A stretch of 17,636 bases of DNA, taken from assembly GCA_041917975.1 (NCBI GenBank), contig JAYRWN010000456.1:1-17636 (forward strand), in the 5' to 3' direction. Made by a program: the position numbers and the translations under genes. Within the stretch, counting starts at the first letter, position 1; every line of letters begins with the position of its first letter. This document shows, in pieces, positions 1 through 7,151 of the stretch. This stretch comes from JAYRWN01 sp041917975 (lineage in GTDB: Bacteria > Bacteroidota > Bacteroidia > Chitinophagales > Saprospiraceae). Below the pieces are notes generated by a model that saw nothing but the letters and a program-made list of their open reading frames with translations, searched no databases and was not told the origin of the DNA.

Positions 1-384
1 AATCGGTTGAAGTTTTTTCTCATAAATGGTGCGACCTTCGGAAAAAATCAATATGGTTTTGCCTTGCGCCAATACTTCATAACTGGCGGCCATGGTGGAC
101 GGGTTATGGCGTAAATTGGCGAAACCATCCACAAAACGATAAATGGGAATCTGATGGAGGGCTACCAGCAACCTGCGGTAAAATGGTTTTACAAATACAT
201 CACCGCGAACCATAAAATACAAGCTTCTGGGCTGATAACAAGCCAATAAACACCCTTCAAAAAAAGCGCTGGGGTGATTACAAGCCAAAATCAGGGGGCC
301 GGATGCTGGGATGTGCTCCAACCCGTAGATATATATTTTTCTAAAATACACCTGCAAAGCCAGCCGGAGCAACGGTCTTAACAT
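1..384 (-). CDS. PlsC-family acyltransferase, N-terminal part (cut by window edge)
   Basis: This is the N-terminal 128 residues of a protein that runs off the left edge. It matches the lysophospholipid/glycerol acyltransferase (PlsC, LPLAT) family, which moves acyl chains onto glycerophosphate or related lipids at the inner face of the membrane. A hydrophobic, basic start (MLRPLLRLALQVYFRKIYIYG) leads into the catalytic region ACNHPSAFFEG, where the usual NH-x-x-x-x-D pattern is spaced as H-x5-E. A second family block, ILIFSEGRTI, corresponds to the FPEGTR substrate-binding motif. The ATG at 384 is the first methionine after an in-frame stop upstream, and the protein starts as family members usually do. 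It is divergent from miaA with 86 bases between the two starts. The precise lipid substrate cannot be told from the fragment. Confidence 0.8.
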   Translation of the reverse strand, partial: MLRPLLRLALQVYFRKIYIYGLEHIPASGPLILACNHPSAFFEGCLLACYQPRSLYFMVRGDVFVKPFYRRLLVALHQIPIYRFVDGFANLRHNPSTMAASYEVLAQGKTILIFSEGRTIYEKKLQPI

Positions 385-470
385 GAAATACAGCAAAATC
401 GGGTTACTTTTGCCGGTAAAGATAATTTATCCTTGATTTTAAATCGTATGCTATCGTTCAACCATAAGAT

Positions 471-1406
471 ATGCATTACCTGATCATTATAGCCGGCCCA
501 ACAGCCATAGGTAAAACCGCATTAGCAATAGACATAGCTCAGTCTTATGGCACGGAAATAATTTCTGCCGACAGTCGACAGATCTATCAGGAACTGGTGG
601 TGGGTGTGGCGCGGCCTTCAATGGTGCAACTTAAACAGGTGAAACATCATTTTATCGGTTCAGTAAGCATAAAACAAACCTATAATGCCGGAACATTTGC
701 TCAAGACACCGAAACCGTGTTGGTGGAATTATTTCAGAAACATAGGGTGGTTGTGCTGGTTGGAGGCAGCGGATTATACATCCGGGCGTTGGTGGAAGGA
801 TTGGATAAGTTTCCGGAAGTTTCGGAGGAGGTAAGACAAAAGTGGGTACGCATTTATCAAGAACATGGTGTGGATTTTTTGGCCAATACTTTGCAGCAAA
901 TAGATGCTGACTATTATGCTGTGGTGGATAAAAGTAACCCTCAACGACTTATGCGTGCCCTGGAGGTGTGGGATGCGAGTGGTAAACCCTACTCAACTTT
1001 TTTAAGTCAACTTTCTCCAACAAAAAAACCTTATGAGGTGATCCCGATAGTCCTGGAGATGCCTCGATCTCTCCTGTATGAAAGAATTAATACCAGAGTT
1101 CACGACATGATGCATGCCGGGCTGCTGGAGGAAGTAAAAAATCTAAGAATACACCGAGATAATCCTGCGTTGAAAACCGTTGGATATAAGGAATTGAATG
1201 AAGTGCTTGATGGGATAAAAACATTGGAAACTGCCGTCGGCGAGATCCAACAACATACCCGCAATTATGCTAAACGCCAGATTACCTGGTTTAATAAATA
1301 TTTAATAGGGCCCCGGTTTAATCCTGAGGAAAAAGATAAAATCTTGGCCTATCTGAAAAAAAATATTCATGATAAAGTCAATCTGGACTATTCCAATAAC
1401 CTGTGA
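471..1406 (+). CDS. miaA: tRNA dimethylallyltransferase MiaA
   Basis: MiaA transfers a dimethylallyl group from dimethylallyl diphosphate to N6 of adenosine 37 in tRNAs that read codons beginning with U, which stabilises codon-anticodon pairing. The 311-residue length is normal for the family. The P-loop GPTAIGKT is at residues 9-16. ISADSRQIY (residues 31-39) holds the conserved Asp-Ser-Arg-Gln of the active site, GVARP replaces the common GTAKP, and GGSGLYIRAL is the next conserved block. The Q-x-T-W-F segment near the C-terminus (RQITWFNKY) is also typical. The ATG at 471 places the P-loop at the expected distance. The last 38 bases overlap the start of the thioesterase gene, so the two are probably cotranscribed and perhaps translationally coupled. 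Confidence 0.96.
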   Translation: MHYLIIIAGPTAIGKTALAIDIAQSYGTEIISADSRQIYQELVVGVARPSMVQLKQVKHHFIGSVSIKQTYNAGTFAQDTETVLVELFQKHRVVVLVGGSGLYIRALVEGLDKFPEVSEEVRQKWVRIYQEHGVDFLANTLQQIDADYYAVVDKSNPQRLMRALEVWDASGKPYSTFLSQLSPTKKPYEVIPIVLEMPRSLLYERINTRVHDMMHAGLLEEVKNLRIHRDNPALKTVGYKELNEVLDGIKTLETAVGEIQQHTRNYAKRQITWFNKYLIGPRFNPEEKDKILAYLKKNIHDKVNLDYSNNL

Positions 1407-1812
1407 GCAATTAAATGTACGCTCGAATGTTAATATGGTCAAGCACCTGGGTATAACATTCACCGAAATAGGGCCAGACTTCCTTAGGGCGACGATGCCG
1501 GTAGATGCACGCACGATGCAGATCCGCGATAAATTGCATGGCGGAGCTTCAGTCGTGCTTGCAGAGACTTTGGGTAGTGTAGCCGCCTGGCTTTCGGCCC
1601 AGGATCCCGCAAATACCCAAACCCTGGGAGTAGAAATAAGTGCCAGCCACCTGCGAACTGTGGATGGCGGATTAGTCACCGGGACAGTTAGACCTGTAAA
1701 AGTTGGACGAACTTTGCAGGTGTGGGACATCGAAATTAAGGATGGGCATGATCACCTGGTATGTAAAAGCCGACTCAGTACGATGAATGTTCCACTTAAA
1801 AAACATGAATAG
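1369..1812 (+). CDS. Hotdog-fold acyl-CoA thioesterase, YdiI/MenI type
   Basis: This 147-residue protein belongs to the PaaI/YdiI hotdog thioesterase family. Close relatives hydrolyse aryl- or acyl-CoA; MenI/YdiI releases 1,4-dihydroxy-2-naphthoate from its CoA ester in menaquinone synthesis. The core block LHGGASVVLAETLGSVAAW carries the conserved His-Gly-Gly and the catalytic Glu, and it is preceded by ATMPVDARTMQ as in YdiI. The N-terminus (SIWTIPITCEQLN) aligns with the YdiI start (IWKR..TLEALN), so the ATG at 1369, inside the miaA frame, is preferred over the later Met at 1435 (in NMVKHLG). The 38-base overlap with miaA therefore seems genuine. The exact CoA substrate is inferred only by family, and no other men gene is visible nearby. 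Confidence 0.87.
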   Translation: MIKSIWTIPITCEQLNVRSNVNMVKHLGITFTEIGPDFLRATMPVDARTMQIRDKLHGGASVVLAETLGSVAAWLSAQDPANTQTLGVEISASHLRTVDGGLVTGTVRPVKVGRTLQVWDIEIKDGHDHLVCKSRLSTMNVPLKKHE

Positions 1813-1867
1813 AGTAGAATTTACGTTATTACTGAAAAAGTCGATGATGACTTATGTCTATAGCGCT

Positions 1868-4273
1868 ATGCCATACATAAAATTAATGTGTAGAATTACT
1901 TTGAGTCTGTGGATGATGAGTTTTTTCTTTCAGCAAGTGAGAAGCCAGAATTTTGGATTGGAATTATTATCCAATGTAAAATCCCGGCCCGCCTACAGTG
2001 ATATCTGGGGTTATGTGGATAAAAACGGGCATGAATATGCTGTCATCGGGGCTAACAATGGCACCTTGATTTATCTTCTGGATGATCCTAAACGGCCCAA
2101 GGAGGTAGCATTTATGCCCGGAGACAACAGTATCTGGCGTGATATTAAACATTTTGGAGAATACATTTATGTGGTTGCCGATCAAGGGCAAAATGGCATA
2201 GGAATCATAAATATGAAAGAAGCCCCGGATAAGATTACCTTTCGGTATTGGGCACCTCAGCTTACCCAGTTATCCGACAGGGGTGATACGATATTTAGTG
2301 GGCAACAGCTTACGGCCCACAATTTATATATAGACGAAAGAGGGTATGCTTATTTGGCAGGAAGTGGTCGCCAGGTAAAAAATGGCATTATGATTTATGA
2401 TGTTCGGGATGGTGAGCGGCCTCAATATGTGGGTTATGCTAATGAGAATTATTGTCACGATGCCATTGCCAAGGATGGCATCTTATACACTTCGGATATT
2501 TTTGCGGGAGGTTTTTCGATTTTTGATGTAAAGGACCCGAAGAAACCGTCGCTAAAAGGGTTCAGCACTACCGGCCGGAATTTTACTCACAATGCCTGGA
2601 TTTCGGATGATGGCAAGTATTTGTTTACCACAGATGAGAGAGCAACAGCATACATAGAAAGTTATAATGTAACTAATCCTGCCGATATCCGTTTTTTGTC
2701 CCGCTACCGTCCAAAAAATGCTTTAAATACCCAAGTTATTCCCCATAATGTGCATTACCATCAAAAAGCTTTATATATATCTTATTATACGGATGGCGTG
2801 AAAATTGTAGATGCGCGTGTTCCGGATAATTTGATTGAAATAGCTTCCTATGACACCTATCTATTGAATGACCAAGGGTATCACGGGTGTTGGGGGACTT
2901 TTCCGTTTTTACCTTCCGGCTTGGTCATTGCCAGTGATATTGAGTCTGGGCTCTTTGTGTTTAAACCGGATTTTAAGCCCGCCGCTTTGCTTTCCGGTCA
3001 TATCACCGATGCCAAAACAGGAAGGTTCTTAGATGGAGTGAAAGTGCAAATCAAGGATGACCGGGCTATTCCGGTCACTTCCTTTAATCAAGGAAAATAC
3101 AACACCGGAATAGGGAAAGAAGGCTTTATTGAGGTAGCATATTATCATCCGGACTATGAACCGGTGACGCTCACTTTGCCTTTTAACTCAGGGCAAAATT
3201 TACTGCAAAATTTGGCTCTAACCCCCAAGGCATTATACCAGCTCAATATAATGGTTCAAGACCGGGAAGGGCGACCAGTACCTAACGCGGTAATATTAAT
3301 GAAAGATGCGGAAGTCCATGTCCCCGCCACCGTTGGGGCGGACGGAAGGATAAATTTGCCGGTATTGGCAGGTCAATATACCATTTATGGTGCCAAATGG
3401 GGCTATAAAACTACTTTTCAATCGCGCAATATTAGTCAACCGGGTGAAATCATTCTTATTCTGGATAAAGGTTATTATGACGACTTTACCCAGGACCTTG
3501 GTTGGACAGTCAGCGGGCAGGTGTCTGCCGGAGCATGGCAACGAACTGTACCTATTGGCACTTATTTGCGGGATACTTTGGTCAATCCTGAAAGCGATAT
3601 TAAAAATGATTTTGAGGATGTTTGTTTTGTGACCGGTAATGGTTACGGAGCCGTGGGAGATTTTGATGTTGATCAGGGGATAACCATTCTGTCTTCGCCT
3701 GTGATCAATTTTAGCGGTATCGCCCAGCCGGTACTGGAGGTTAATGTTTGGTTTGGGGTATGGCAAGGTTCCATAGCCCCCAATGACAGTATGAATATTT
3801 ATCTGGTCCGGGGCCAACAAAGGATTTTGCTGGAATCCATAACGAAAACCACCTTCGGTTGGGTGCAAAAAACATATAATCTGTCCAATAATCTAGGGGA
3901 CGGCTGGACTTTTCAAGTGACCGTGTCTGATCTGCCGGGAACGGGATTAGGTCACCTGGTGGAAGGTGCAGTCGATGGATTTAAATTAGTGGATCGAACG
4001 GTGTCCGTTGCAAAACCGCAGCTTCCTGAGGCCGGTTGGACGGTATTTCCAAATCCATTTGATCAACGCTTACGGGTTGATTGGCCGGGCAACCTGACAG
4101 AGCCGGCAGAGTTTTCCTTAATAAACCTGACAGGACAAGTTTTATGGCGTCAATGGATAAATCGCCGTGAAGATATTTTGGTGCCTACACATCTATTGCC
4201 GGGTCTATATTTAGGCCAATTAAAATACCAGCAAAATACTTTGAAGGTGGTTAAGTTGATTAAGAAGCAGTAA
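1868..4273 (+). CDS. Secreted choice-of-anchor-B family protein with T9SS type A sorting domain
   Basis: This is a large exported protein of about 801 residues. The ATG at 1868 gives a clean signal peptide (MPYIKLMCRITLSLWMMSFF, then QQVRSQ). The same frame is open back to 1787 and an ATG at 1805 overlaps the upstream stop, so a longer start is possible. The first half (SDIWGYVDKNGHEYAVIGANN, repeated LVIvd-like blade motifs, HNVHYHQKALYISYYTDGVKIVD) matches the choice-of-anchor-B beta-propeller family. It is followed by two carboxypeptidase-regulatory-like Ig domains (LLSGHITDAKTG; LNIMVQDREGRPVPNAV) and a jelly-roll/MAM-like region. The C-terminus has the T9SS type A sorting pattern: VFPNPFDQRLRV, then LPGLYLGQL and a basic KLIKKQ end. 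It is expected to cross the outer membrane by type IX secretion and be anchored or released. The biological ligand is unknown. Confidence 0.88.
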   Translation: MPYIKLMCRITLSLWMMSFFFQQVRSQNFGLELLSNVKSRPAYSDIWGYVDKNGHEYAVIGANNGTLIYLLDDPKRPKEVAFMPGDNSIWRDIKHFGEYIYVVADQGQNGIGIINMKEAPDKITFRYWAPQLTQLSDRGDTIFSGQQLTAHNLYIDERGYAYLAGSGRQVKNGIMIYDVRDGERPQYVGYANENYCHDAIAKDGILYTSDIFAGGFSIFDVKDPKKPSLKGFSTTGRNFTHNAWISDDGKYLFTTDERATAYIESYNVTNPADIRFLSRYRPKNALNTQVIPHNVHYHQKALYISYYTDGVKIVDARVPDNLIEIASYDTYLLNDQGYHGCWGTFPFLPSGLVIASDIESGLFVFKPDFKPAALLSGHITDAKTGRFLDGVKVQIKDDRAIPVTSFNQGKYNTGIGKEGFIEVAYYHPDYEPVTLTLPFNSGQNLLQNLALTPKALYQLNIMVQDREGRPVPNAVILMKDAEVHVPATVGADGRINLPVLAGQYTIYGAKWGYKTTFQSRNISQPGEIILILDKGYYDDFTQDLGWTVSGQVSAGAWQRTVPIGTYLRDTLVNPESDIKNDFEDVCFVTGNGYGAVGDFDVDQGITILSSPVINFSGIAQPVLEVNVWFGVWQGSIAPNDSMNIYLVRGQQRILLESITKTTFGWVQKTYNLSNNLGDGWTFQVTVSDLPGTGLGHLVEGAVDGFKLVDRTVSVAKPQLPEAGWTVFPNPFDQRLRVDWPGNLTEPAEFSLINLTGQVLWRQWINRREDILVPTHLLPGLYLGQLKYQQNTLKVVKLIKKQ

Positions 4274-4290
4274 AAAAAATGGTTTTAAGA

Positions 4291-4320
4291 TTGTGCTTTT
4301 CAAGAAAGGTGTTATTTTTG
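4291..4320 (+). promoter_or_regulatory. Promoter for tRNA-Glu (-33 TTG, -7 TATTTTTG)
   Basis: TTG at 4291-4293 lies 19 bases before TATTTTTG at 4313-4320, a full match to the Bacteroidota pattern TTG-N19-21-TAnnTTTG. Transcription would begin near 4327, about 34 bases before the mature tRNA. It sits downstream of the stop of the secreted-protein gene, so the tRNA need not rely on read-through. Confidence 0.55.
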
Positions 4321-4360
4321 TGCCCTGCTTTAAAAAGATAAGGCAGTTTAATGATAAAAT

Positions 4361-4432
4361 GGCCCATTCGTCTATCGGTTAGGACGCAAGATTTTCATTC
4401 TTGAAAGAGGGGTTCGATTCCCCTATGGGCTA
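4361..4432 (+). tRNA. tRNA-Glu (anticodon UUC)
   Basis: A complete cloverleaf can be drawn. The acceptor stem pairs GGCCCAT with ATGGGCT (the terminal pair is G-U), with discriminator A at 4432. The anticodon stem CAAGA/TCTTG encloses the loop TTTTCAT, giving anticodon TTC at 4394-4396. The T arm is AGGGG-TTCGATT-CCCCT. CCA is not encoded; TACG follows the acceptor. The gene is followed 5 bases later by an intrinsic terminator, and its 3' 16 bases are the start of a 152-base tandem repeat. Confidence 0.96.
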
Positions 4433-4436
4433 CGTT

Positions 4437-4472
4437 AAAGCCTGGCAAAAGAGAAGTTGCCAGGCTTTTTTT
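4437..4472 (+). terminator. Intrinsic terminator of tRNA-Glu (array copy 1)
   Basis: AAAGCCTGGCAA (4437-4448) pairs perfectly with TTGCCAGGCTTT (4457-4468) around an 8-base loop, followed by a run of T ending at 4472. This 12-bp stem is strong and sits directly behind the tRNA. Confidence 0.92.
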
Positions 4473-4495
4473 ATGGGTCATTGAAAGGAAAAGGA

Positions 4496-4583
4496 AGCCC
4501 ATAGGGCATGGCGAGAGCCATGATGAGTGCAGCGAAAGAATCGAGGTTTACCCCGCTGGCGAGCGGGGATTCCCCTATGGGCT
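4496..4583 (+). other. Structured 88-base element closed by tRNA acceptor sequence (copy 1)
   Basis: AGCCCATAGGG (4496-4506) is the exact reverse complement of CCCTATGGGCT (4573-4583), which is the repeated tRNA 3' end. Inside this 11-bp closing stem are a hairpin CATGGC-GAGA-GCCATG (4507-4522) directly stacked on it, a linker of 28 bases, and a hairpin CCCCGC-TGGCGA-GCGGGG (4551-4568). The layout recalls a tRNA cloverleaf with a D-like arm and a T-like arm, but there is no recognisable anticodon arm. No known RNA family is recognised. It lies downstream of the terminator, so transcription of it is uncertain. Confidence 0.6.
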
Positions 4584-4588
4584 ACGTT

Positions 4589-4624
4589 AAAGCCTGGTAA
4601 AAGAGAAGTTGCCAGGCTTTTTTT
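4589..4624 (+). terminator. Terminator hairpin, array copy 2
   Basis: Same hairpin as behind the tRNA, 152 bases on. One stem base has changed from C to T (4598), which turns a G-C pair into a G-U pair, so the fold is kept. The T run is intact. Confidence 0.8.
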
Positions 4625-4647
4625 ATGGGTCATTGAAAGGAAAACGA

Positions 4648-4735
4648 AGCCCATAGGGCCTGGGGAGAGCCATGATGAGTGCAGTGAAAGAATCGAGGTT
4701 TACCCCGCAGGCGAGCGGGGATTCCCCTATGGGCT
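4648..4735 (+). other. Structured 88-base element, copy 2 (first hairpin damaged)
   Basis: The closing stem AGCCCATAGGG (4648-4658) / CCCTATGGGCT (4725-4735) and the hairpin CCCCGC-AGGCGA-GCGGGG (4703-4720) are kept. The first inner hairpin reads CCTGGG-GAGA-GCCATG, so two changes break two of its six pairs. A third 5' half is present at 4800-4824 (AGCCCACAGGG and CATGGCGAGAGCCA) without a partner downstream. Confidence 0.55.
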
Positions 4736-4740
4736 ACGTT

Positions 4741-4776
4741 AAAGCTTGGCAAAAGAGAAGTTGCCAGGCTTTTTTT
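4741..4776 (+). terminator. Terminator hairpin, array copy 3
   Basis: Third copy of the AAAGCCTGGC.../...GCCAGGCTTT hairpin. A C-to-T change at 4746 again gives a G-U pair and leaves the fold standing. The T run follows. Confidence 0.8.
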
Positions 4777-4896
4777 ATGGGTCATTGAAAGGAAAAGGAA
4801 GCCCACAGGGCATGGCGAGAGCCAAGATAGAGTCAGCAAGGGCGTTATGTTTCGGACCATTTTTCACGGATAGGACTTTAAGTTTCATGGTAAAAG

Positions 4897-4929
4897 AAAG
4901 CCTGACTAATGGTCATAGCCAGGCTTTTT
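4897..4929 (+). terminator. Bidirectional terminator between the tRNA array and the usp gene
   Basis: AAAGCCTG (4897-4904) pairs with CAGGCTTT (4920-4927), with further pairing inside (GAC/GTC) and T-rich flanks on both strands. On the minus strand it lies 34 bases past the stop of the universal stress gene, so it probably ends that transcript. The stem shares the AAGCCTG/CAGGCTT core with the array terminators and may be a diverged relative. Confidence 0.7.
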
Positions 4930-4963
4930 GTAAGTTAAAAAGACGCAACAAATTTATAACTCT

Positions 4964-6442
4964 TTAGTGCGTTTCAGCAAAGGCTTTTTTTACATGTTGA
5001 GCGGCACTGGACATTTCCTTTTTGATGTGTTGCCATTTCTCTCCGGTAGTTTCTTCCATGAGGTTGAGACGATGACGGATTTCATGAATTTTCTTACGCA
5101 GATCAGACTCTTTTTCCAGCCATTCTTCCCGTATTTCCATCTTGCCGAGGTTGATTTCCAGCATCATTTCGTCCAGATTAGCCTTTAACTGATCCATACT
5201 TTCCTCTAAGCGACCTTTAAGCAACGCTCCTTTTTCTTTGATTGGTCCTTGCAACAATTCCTGAATTTTGTTTAAATGAAATCTGAGTTGTTCTTTTTGT
5301 CCAGCGATGGCTTGTTGATTATCGTTTTTCAGGTCCGCAGCTTTTTCTTTTATTTTGGCTAAAGCATTTTTTATTCTGATGACCATATCATCGTCCAGGT
5401 TTTCCAGCTTGGCTGTGGTCTTATCTACCCAGGTTTTGATTTTGGTTTTGAGATCTGTTATTTCATCAGCAGCTTCAGCTTTACTCAAATAAAATTGCAG
5501 ATTCAGTTCATCCAAATCTTTTTTCAAATTAAATAAAGTGCCTTGAATTTTGGTGGGGTGTCCAGTGGACTTGGTGTCACTGATATCTTCATGGATTTTT
5601 TGATGTAAAACCAAAATAGGAATACGGGAATGCAACACAACTTGTTTCGTAACACTGCGGTGAAATAAACCGGCAAAGAAATTACGATTTTGTCCAATCA
5701 AGACTAACATATCCGCCTGGTGACCGCTGACAAATTCTCCAATCCCTTCCACAGGATTTTCATTTTCTAAATAATAATAGCGGTATTTGTTCGTATTGAA
5801 ATAGATTTTTAACGCGTGATTTAATAATTCCCTATTTTCAGGAAGTTGTTCTTTTTCACCGAAGACATGCAGGATGTAAACTTCTGGTTCGAAATTAAAT
5901 ACCAGATGTTGCATCATGTCGAGTATTTTCAAGTCACTCAAATGCTGCATATCCGTAGCTAAAACCATTTTTTGCATGGGTTTGAAGGATGCTTTACCCG
6001 GAACTACTAATACCGGGCACGTAGCATGTCTGGCGATTCCGACTGAAGTACTGCCGATGAGGGTGCGTTCCATCATGCTTTTGCCTAAGGTGCCGACGAC
6101 GATCAAATCGATACGCTGTTCCTCGGCCAGGGAATTAATCCCGGTAATCTCGTCACCCAGCATATGCATGGATTTTATTTTTGCATAGGGGTACAATTGC
6201 TGTAATTCTTCCACTTCAGTTTTCAGCAAATCGTCACCGGCTTTAACCATATCGGTGACATCAGGATTGCTTACAACATATGGTGAGCCCAAGCTAATCG
6301 GAGTAAACGGAGCCGGTTGCGCATGGACCAGTAAAAATTCCACTTGCCCATGATAGGCAGGATAATTGAATAGATCAAGGGCATAGCGAATGGCGTTTTT
6401 GGCATTGGACGAAAAGTCCGTGGCCAATAATACTTTTTTCAT
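4964..6442 (-). CDS. Tandem universal stress protein with C-terminal coiled coil
   Basis: This 492-residue cytoplasmic protein has two UspA domains followed by a long helical tail. Domain 1 (residues 1-148) opens with KKVLLATDFSSNAKNAI and ends with the ATP-binding signature G117-x2-G120-x9-G130-S131, then CPVLVVPG. Domain 2 (about 156-282) starts MVLATDMQHLSD, but its nucleotide motif is degraded (GQNRNFFAGLFHRS), with Arg in place of the last Gly. Residues 300-492 are rich in Lys, Glu and Leu in heptad-like order with few Gly or Pro, suggesting a coiled coil. UspA proteins generally act in stress survival. Tandem-domain Usp proteins are common in Bacteroidota, whereas the 190-residue tail is less usual and may drive oligomerisation or partner binding. 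It is monocistronic, with a terminator just downstream. Function beyond stress response is unknown. Confidence 0.87.
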   Translation of the reverse strand: MKKVLLATDFSSNAKNAIRYALDLFNYPAYHGQVEFLLVHAQPAPFTPISLGSPYVVSNPDVTDMVKAGDDLLKTEVEELQQLYPYAKIKSMHMLGDEITGINSLAEEQRIDLIVVGTLGKSMMERTLIGSTSVGIARHATCPVLVVPGKASFKPMQKMVLATDMQHLSDLKILDMMQHLVFNFEPEVYILHVFGEKEQLPENRELLNHALKIYFNTNKYRYYYLENENPVEGIGEFVSGHQADMLVLIGQNRNFFAGLFHRSVTKQVVLHSRIPILVLHQKIHEDISDTKSTGHPTKIQGTLFNLKKDLDELNLQFYLSKAEAADEITDLKTKIKTWVDKTTAKLENLDDDMVIRIKNALAKIKEKAADLKNDNQQAIAGQKEQLRFHLNKIQELLQGPIKEKGALLKGRLEESMDQLKANLDEMMLEINLGKMEIREEWLEKESDLRKKIHEIRHRLNLMEETTGEKWQHIKKEMSSAAQHVKKAFAETH

Positions 6443-6490
6443 AGGACACTATTTAAATGGTGAATAAATAGTTATAGGCCAATGGCTACT

Positions 6491-6509
6491 TGCAATAATT
6501 TCAATTGCA
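6491..6509. promoter_or_regulatory. Inverted repeat TGCAAT-N7-ATTGCA upstream of usp
   Basis: A perfect 6-bp inverted repeat with a 7-base spacer lies 49 bases before the usp start codon. It could be an operator or simply a small hairpin in the leader. No regulator can be named. Confidence 0.3.
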
Positions 6510-7109
6510 GATCACTTTTTACAAAGTATAACTTCTGCACCTTCAAAAGTGTAAAATATTATCCAATAAATCAATGAGTAATATCATAAGCATCGGGTGT
6601 GAGTATCATGTTTTATGGGGAACTAATTTCTTGTCGGTAAAATTTATTTTTTTAAAAGTGGGTTATTACACACTGAATTCCGGTGTTATGCTGGTATATA
6701 GACAATATGAAAAATTTATGTGTTTTTATATACAGCAGAAATTATTTTGGTGTTAAGTTACCGGCGTGAGCAGAATATTAGCCTGAATATGACGTTTTAC
6801 CATTTTATTGAATTTGATTGTCTAGAGATATGAAGACGGTGGGTGAATCTTCGTTTGGTGTAAAATTTAGTGGTCAGTTTTGCGAAAAATAATACCAGCT
6901 GGCCGGTTGGTCGATGGCGACAGGGAACATGCCGGATCAACTGTAACTTGGAAAATAATTTTCTTCATCTCGACGAGGCTGGTTTGAAAGGAGGAGTACT
7001 GAATTATTTTATTAAATACCTGGACACTAATTCTATAAAACTTACCCGTCACTCTGCAGCGTGAACGGTGAAGATATAATCGACGAAATTATTTGATCCC
7101 TAATGATTT
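6510..7109. other. Stretch without a convincing gene
   Basis: About 0.6 kb between the usp upstream region and the ars-operon terminator. Frames of 60-64 codons at 6574-6756 (plus), 6870-7064 (plus, GTG start) and 6867-7052 (minus) show no recognisable domain and no promoter or neighbour support. The part at 6890-7064 is less AT-rich than its surroundings and open on both strands, so it could be a gene remnant. I see no repeat or RNA in it. Confidence 0.5.
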
Positions 7110-7143
7110 AAAAAAAATGGGCTGGCGATTCACACACAGCCCA
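7110..7143 (-). terminator. Intrinsic terminator of the arsR-arsN2 transcript
   Basis: Read on the minus strand, TGGGCTG (7143-7137) pairs with CAGCCCA (7124-7118) around a 12-base loop and is followed at once by a run of eight T. It lies 8 bases past the stop of the small Cys-rich frame and 146 bases past arsN2. Confidence 0.85.
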
Positions 7144-7151
7144 GATGAAAT

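Larger units (their letters stand above)
4417..4824 (+). repeat. Tandem array of 152-base units starting in the tRNA 3' end
   Basis: The sequence beginning ATTCCCCTATGGGCTACG in the T arm of the tRNA recurs at 4569 and 4721, exactly 152 bases apart each time. Copies 1 and 2 differ at six positions of 152 by my alignment. Copy 3 matches for about 104 bases, with two changes, then diverges after GAGAGCCA near 4824. Each full unit is ordered as: tRNA 3' end, intrinsic terminator, a short A-rich linker with ATGGGTCATTGAAAGG, then a GC-rich segment with its own hairpins. Short open frames over this region (for example 4527-4742) come from the repeat and show no sign of being genes. The array may have arisen by slippage or by repeated recombination at the tRNA end. 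Confidence 0.95.

Noticed and set aside
3296..3868. 190-codon minus-strand frame
   Set aside because: It lies wholly inside the secreted-protein gene, whose plus-strand product has clear domains; the opposite frame is a shadow.
4417..4824. Possible CRISPR array or multiple tRNA genes
   Set aside because: The repeats have no spacers of regular length between identical short repeats, and copies 2 and 3 carry only the tRNA 3' end without D or anticodon arms.
4527..4967. Open frames of 71-76 codons on both strands over the tRNA-proximal array
   Set aside because: They follow the 152-base repeat, include terminators and tRNA tail sequence, and have no domain. They are products of repetition.
6574..6756. 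60-codon plus-strand frame
   Set aside because: AT-rich, no domain, no clear promoter, no neighbour on the same strand.
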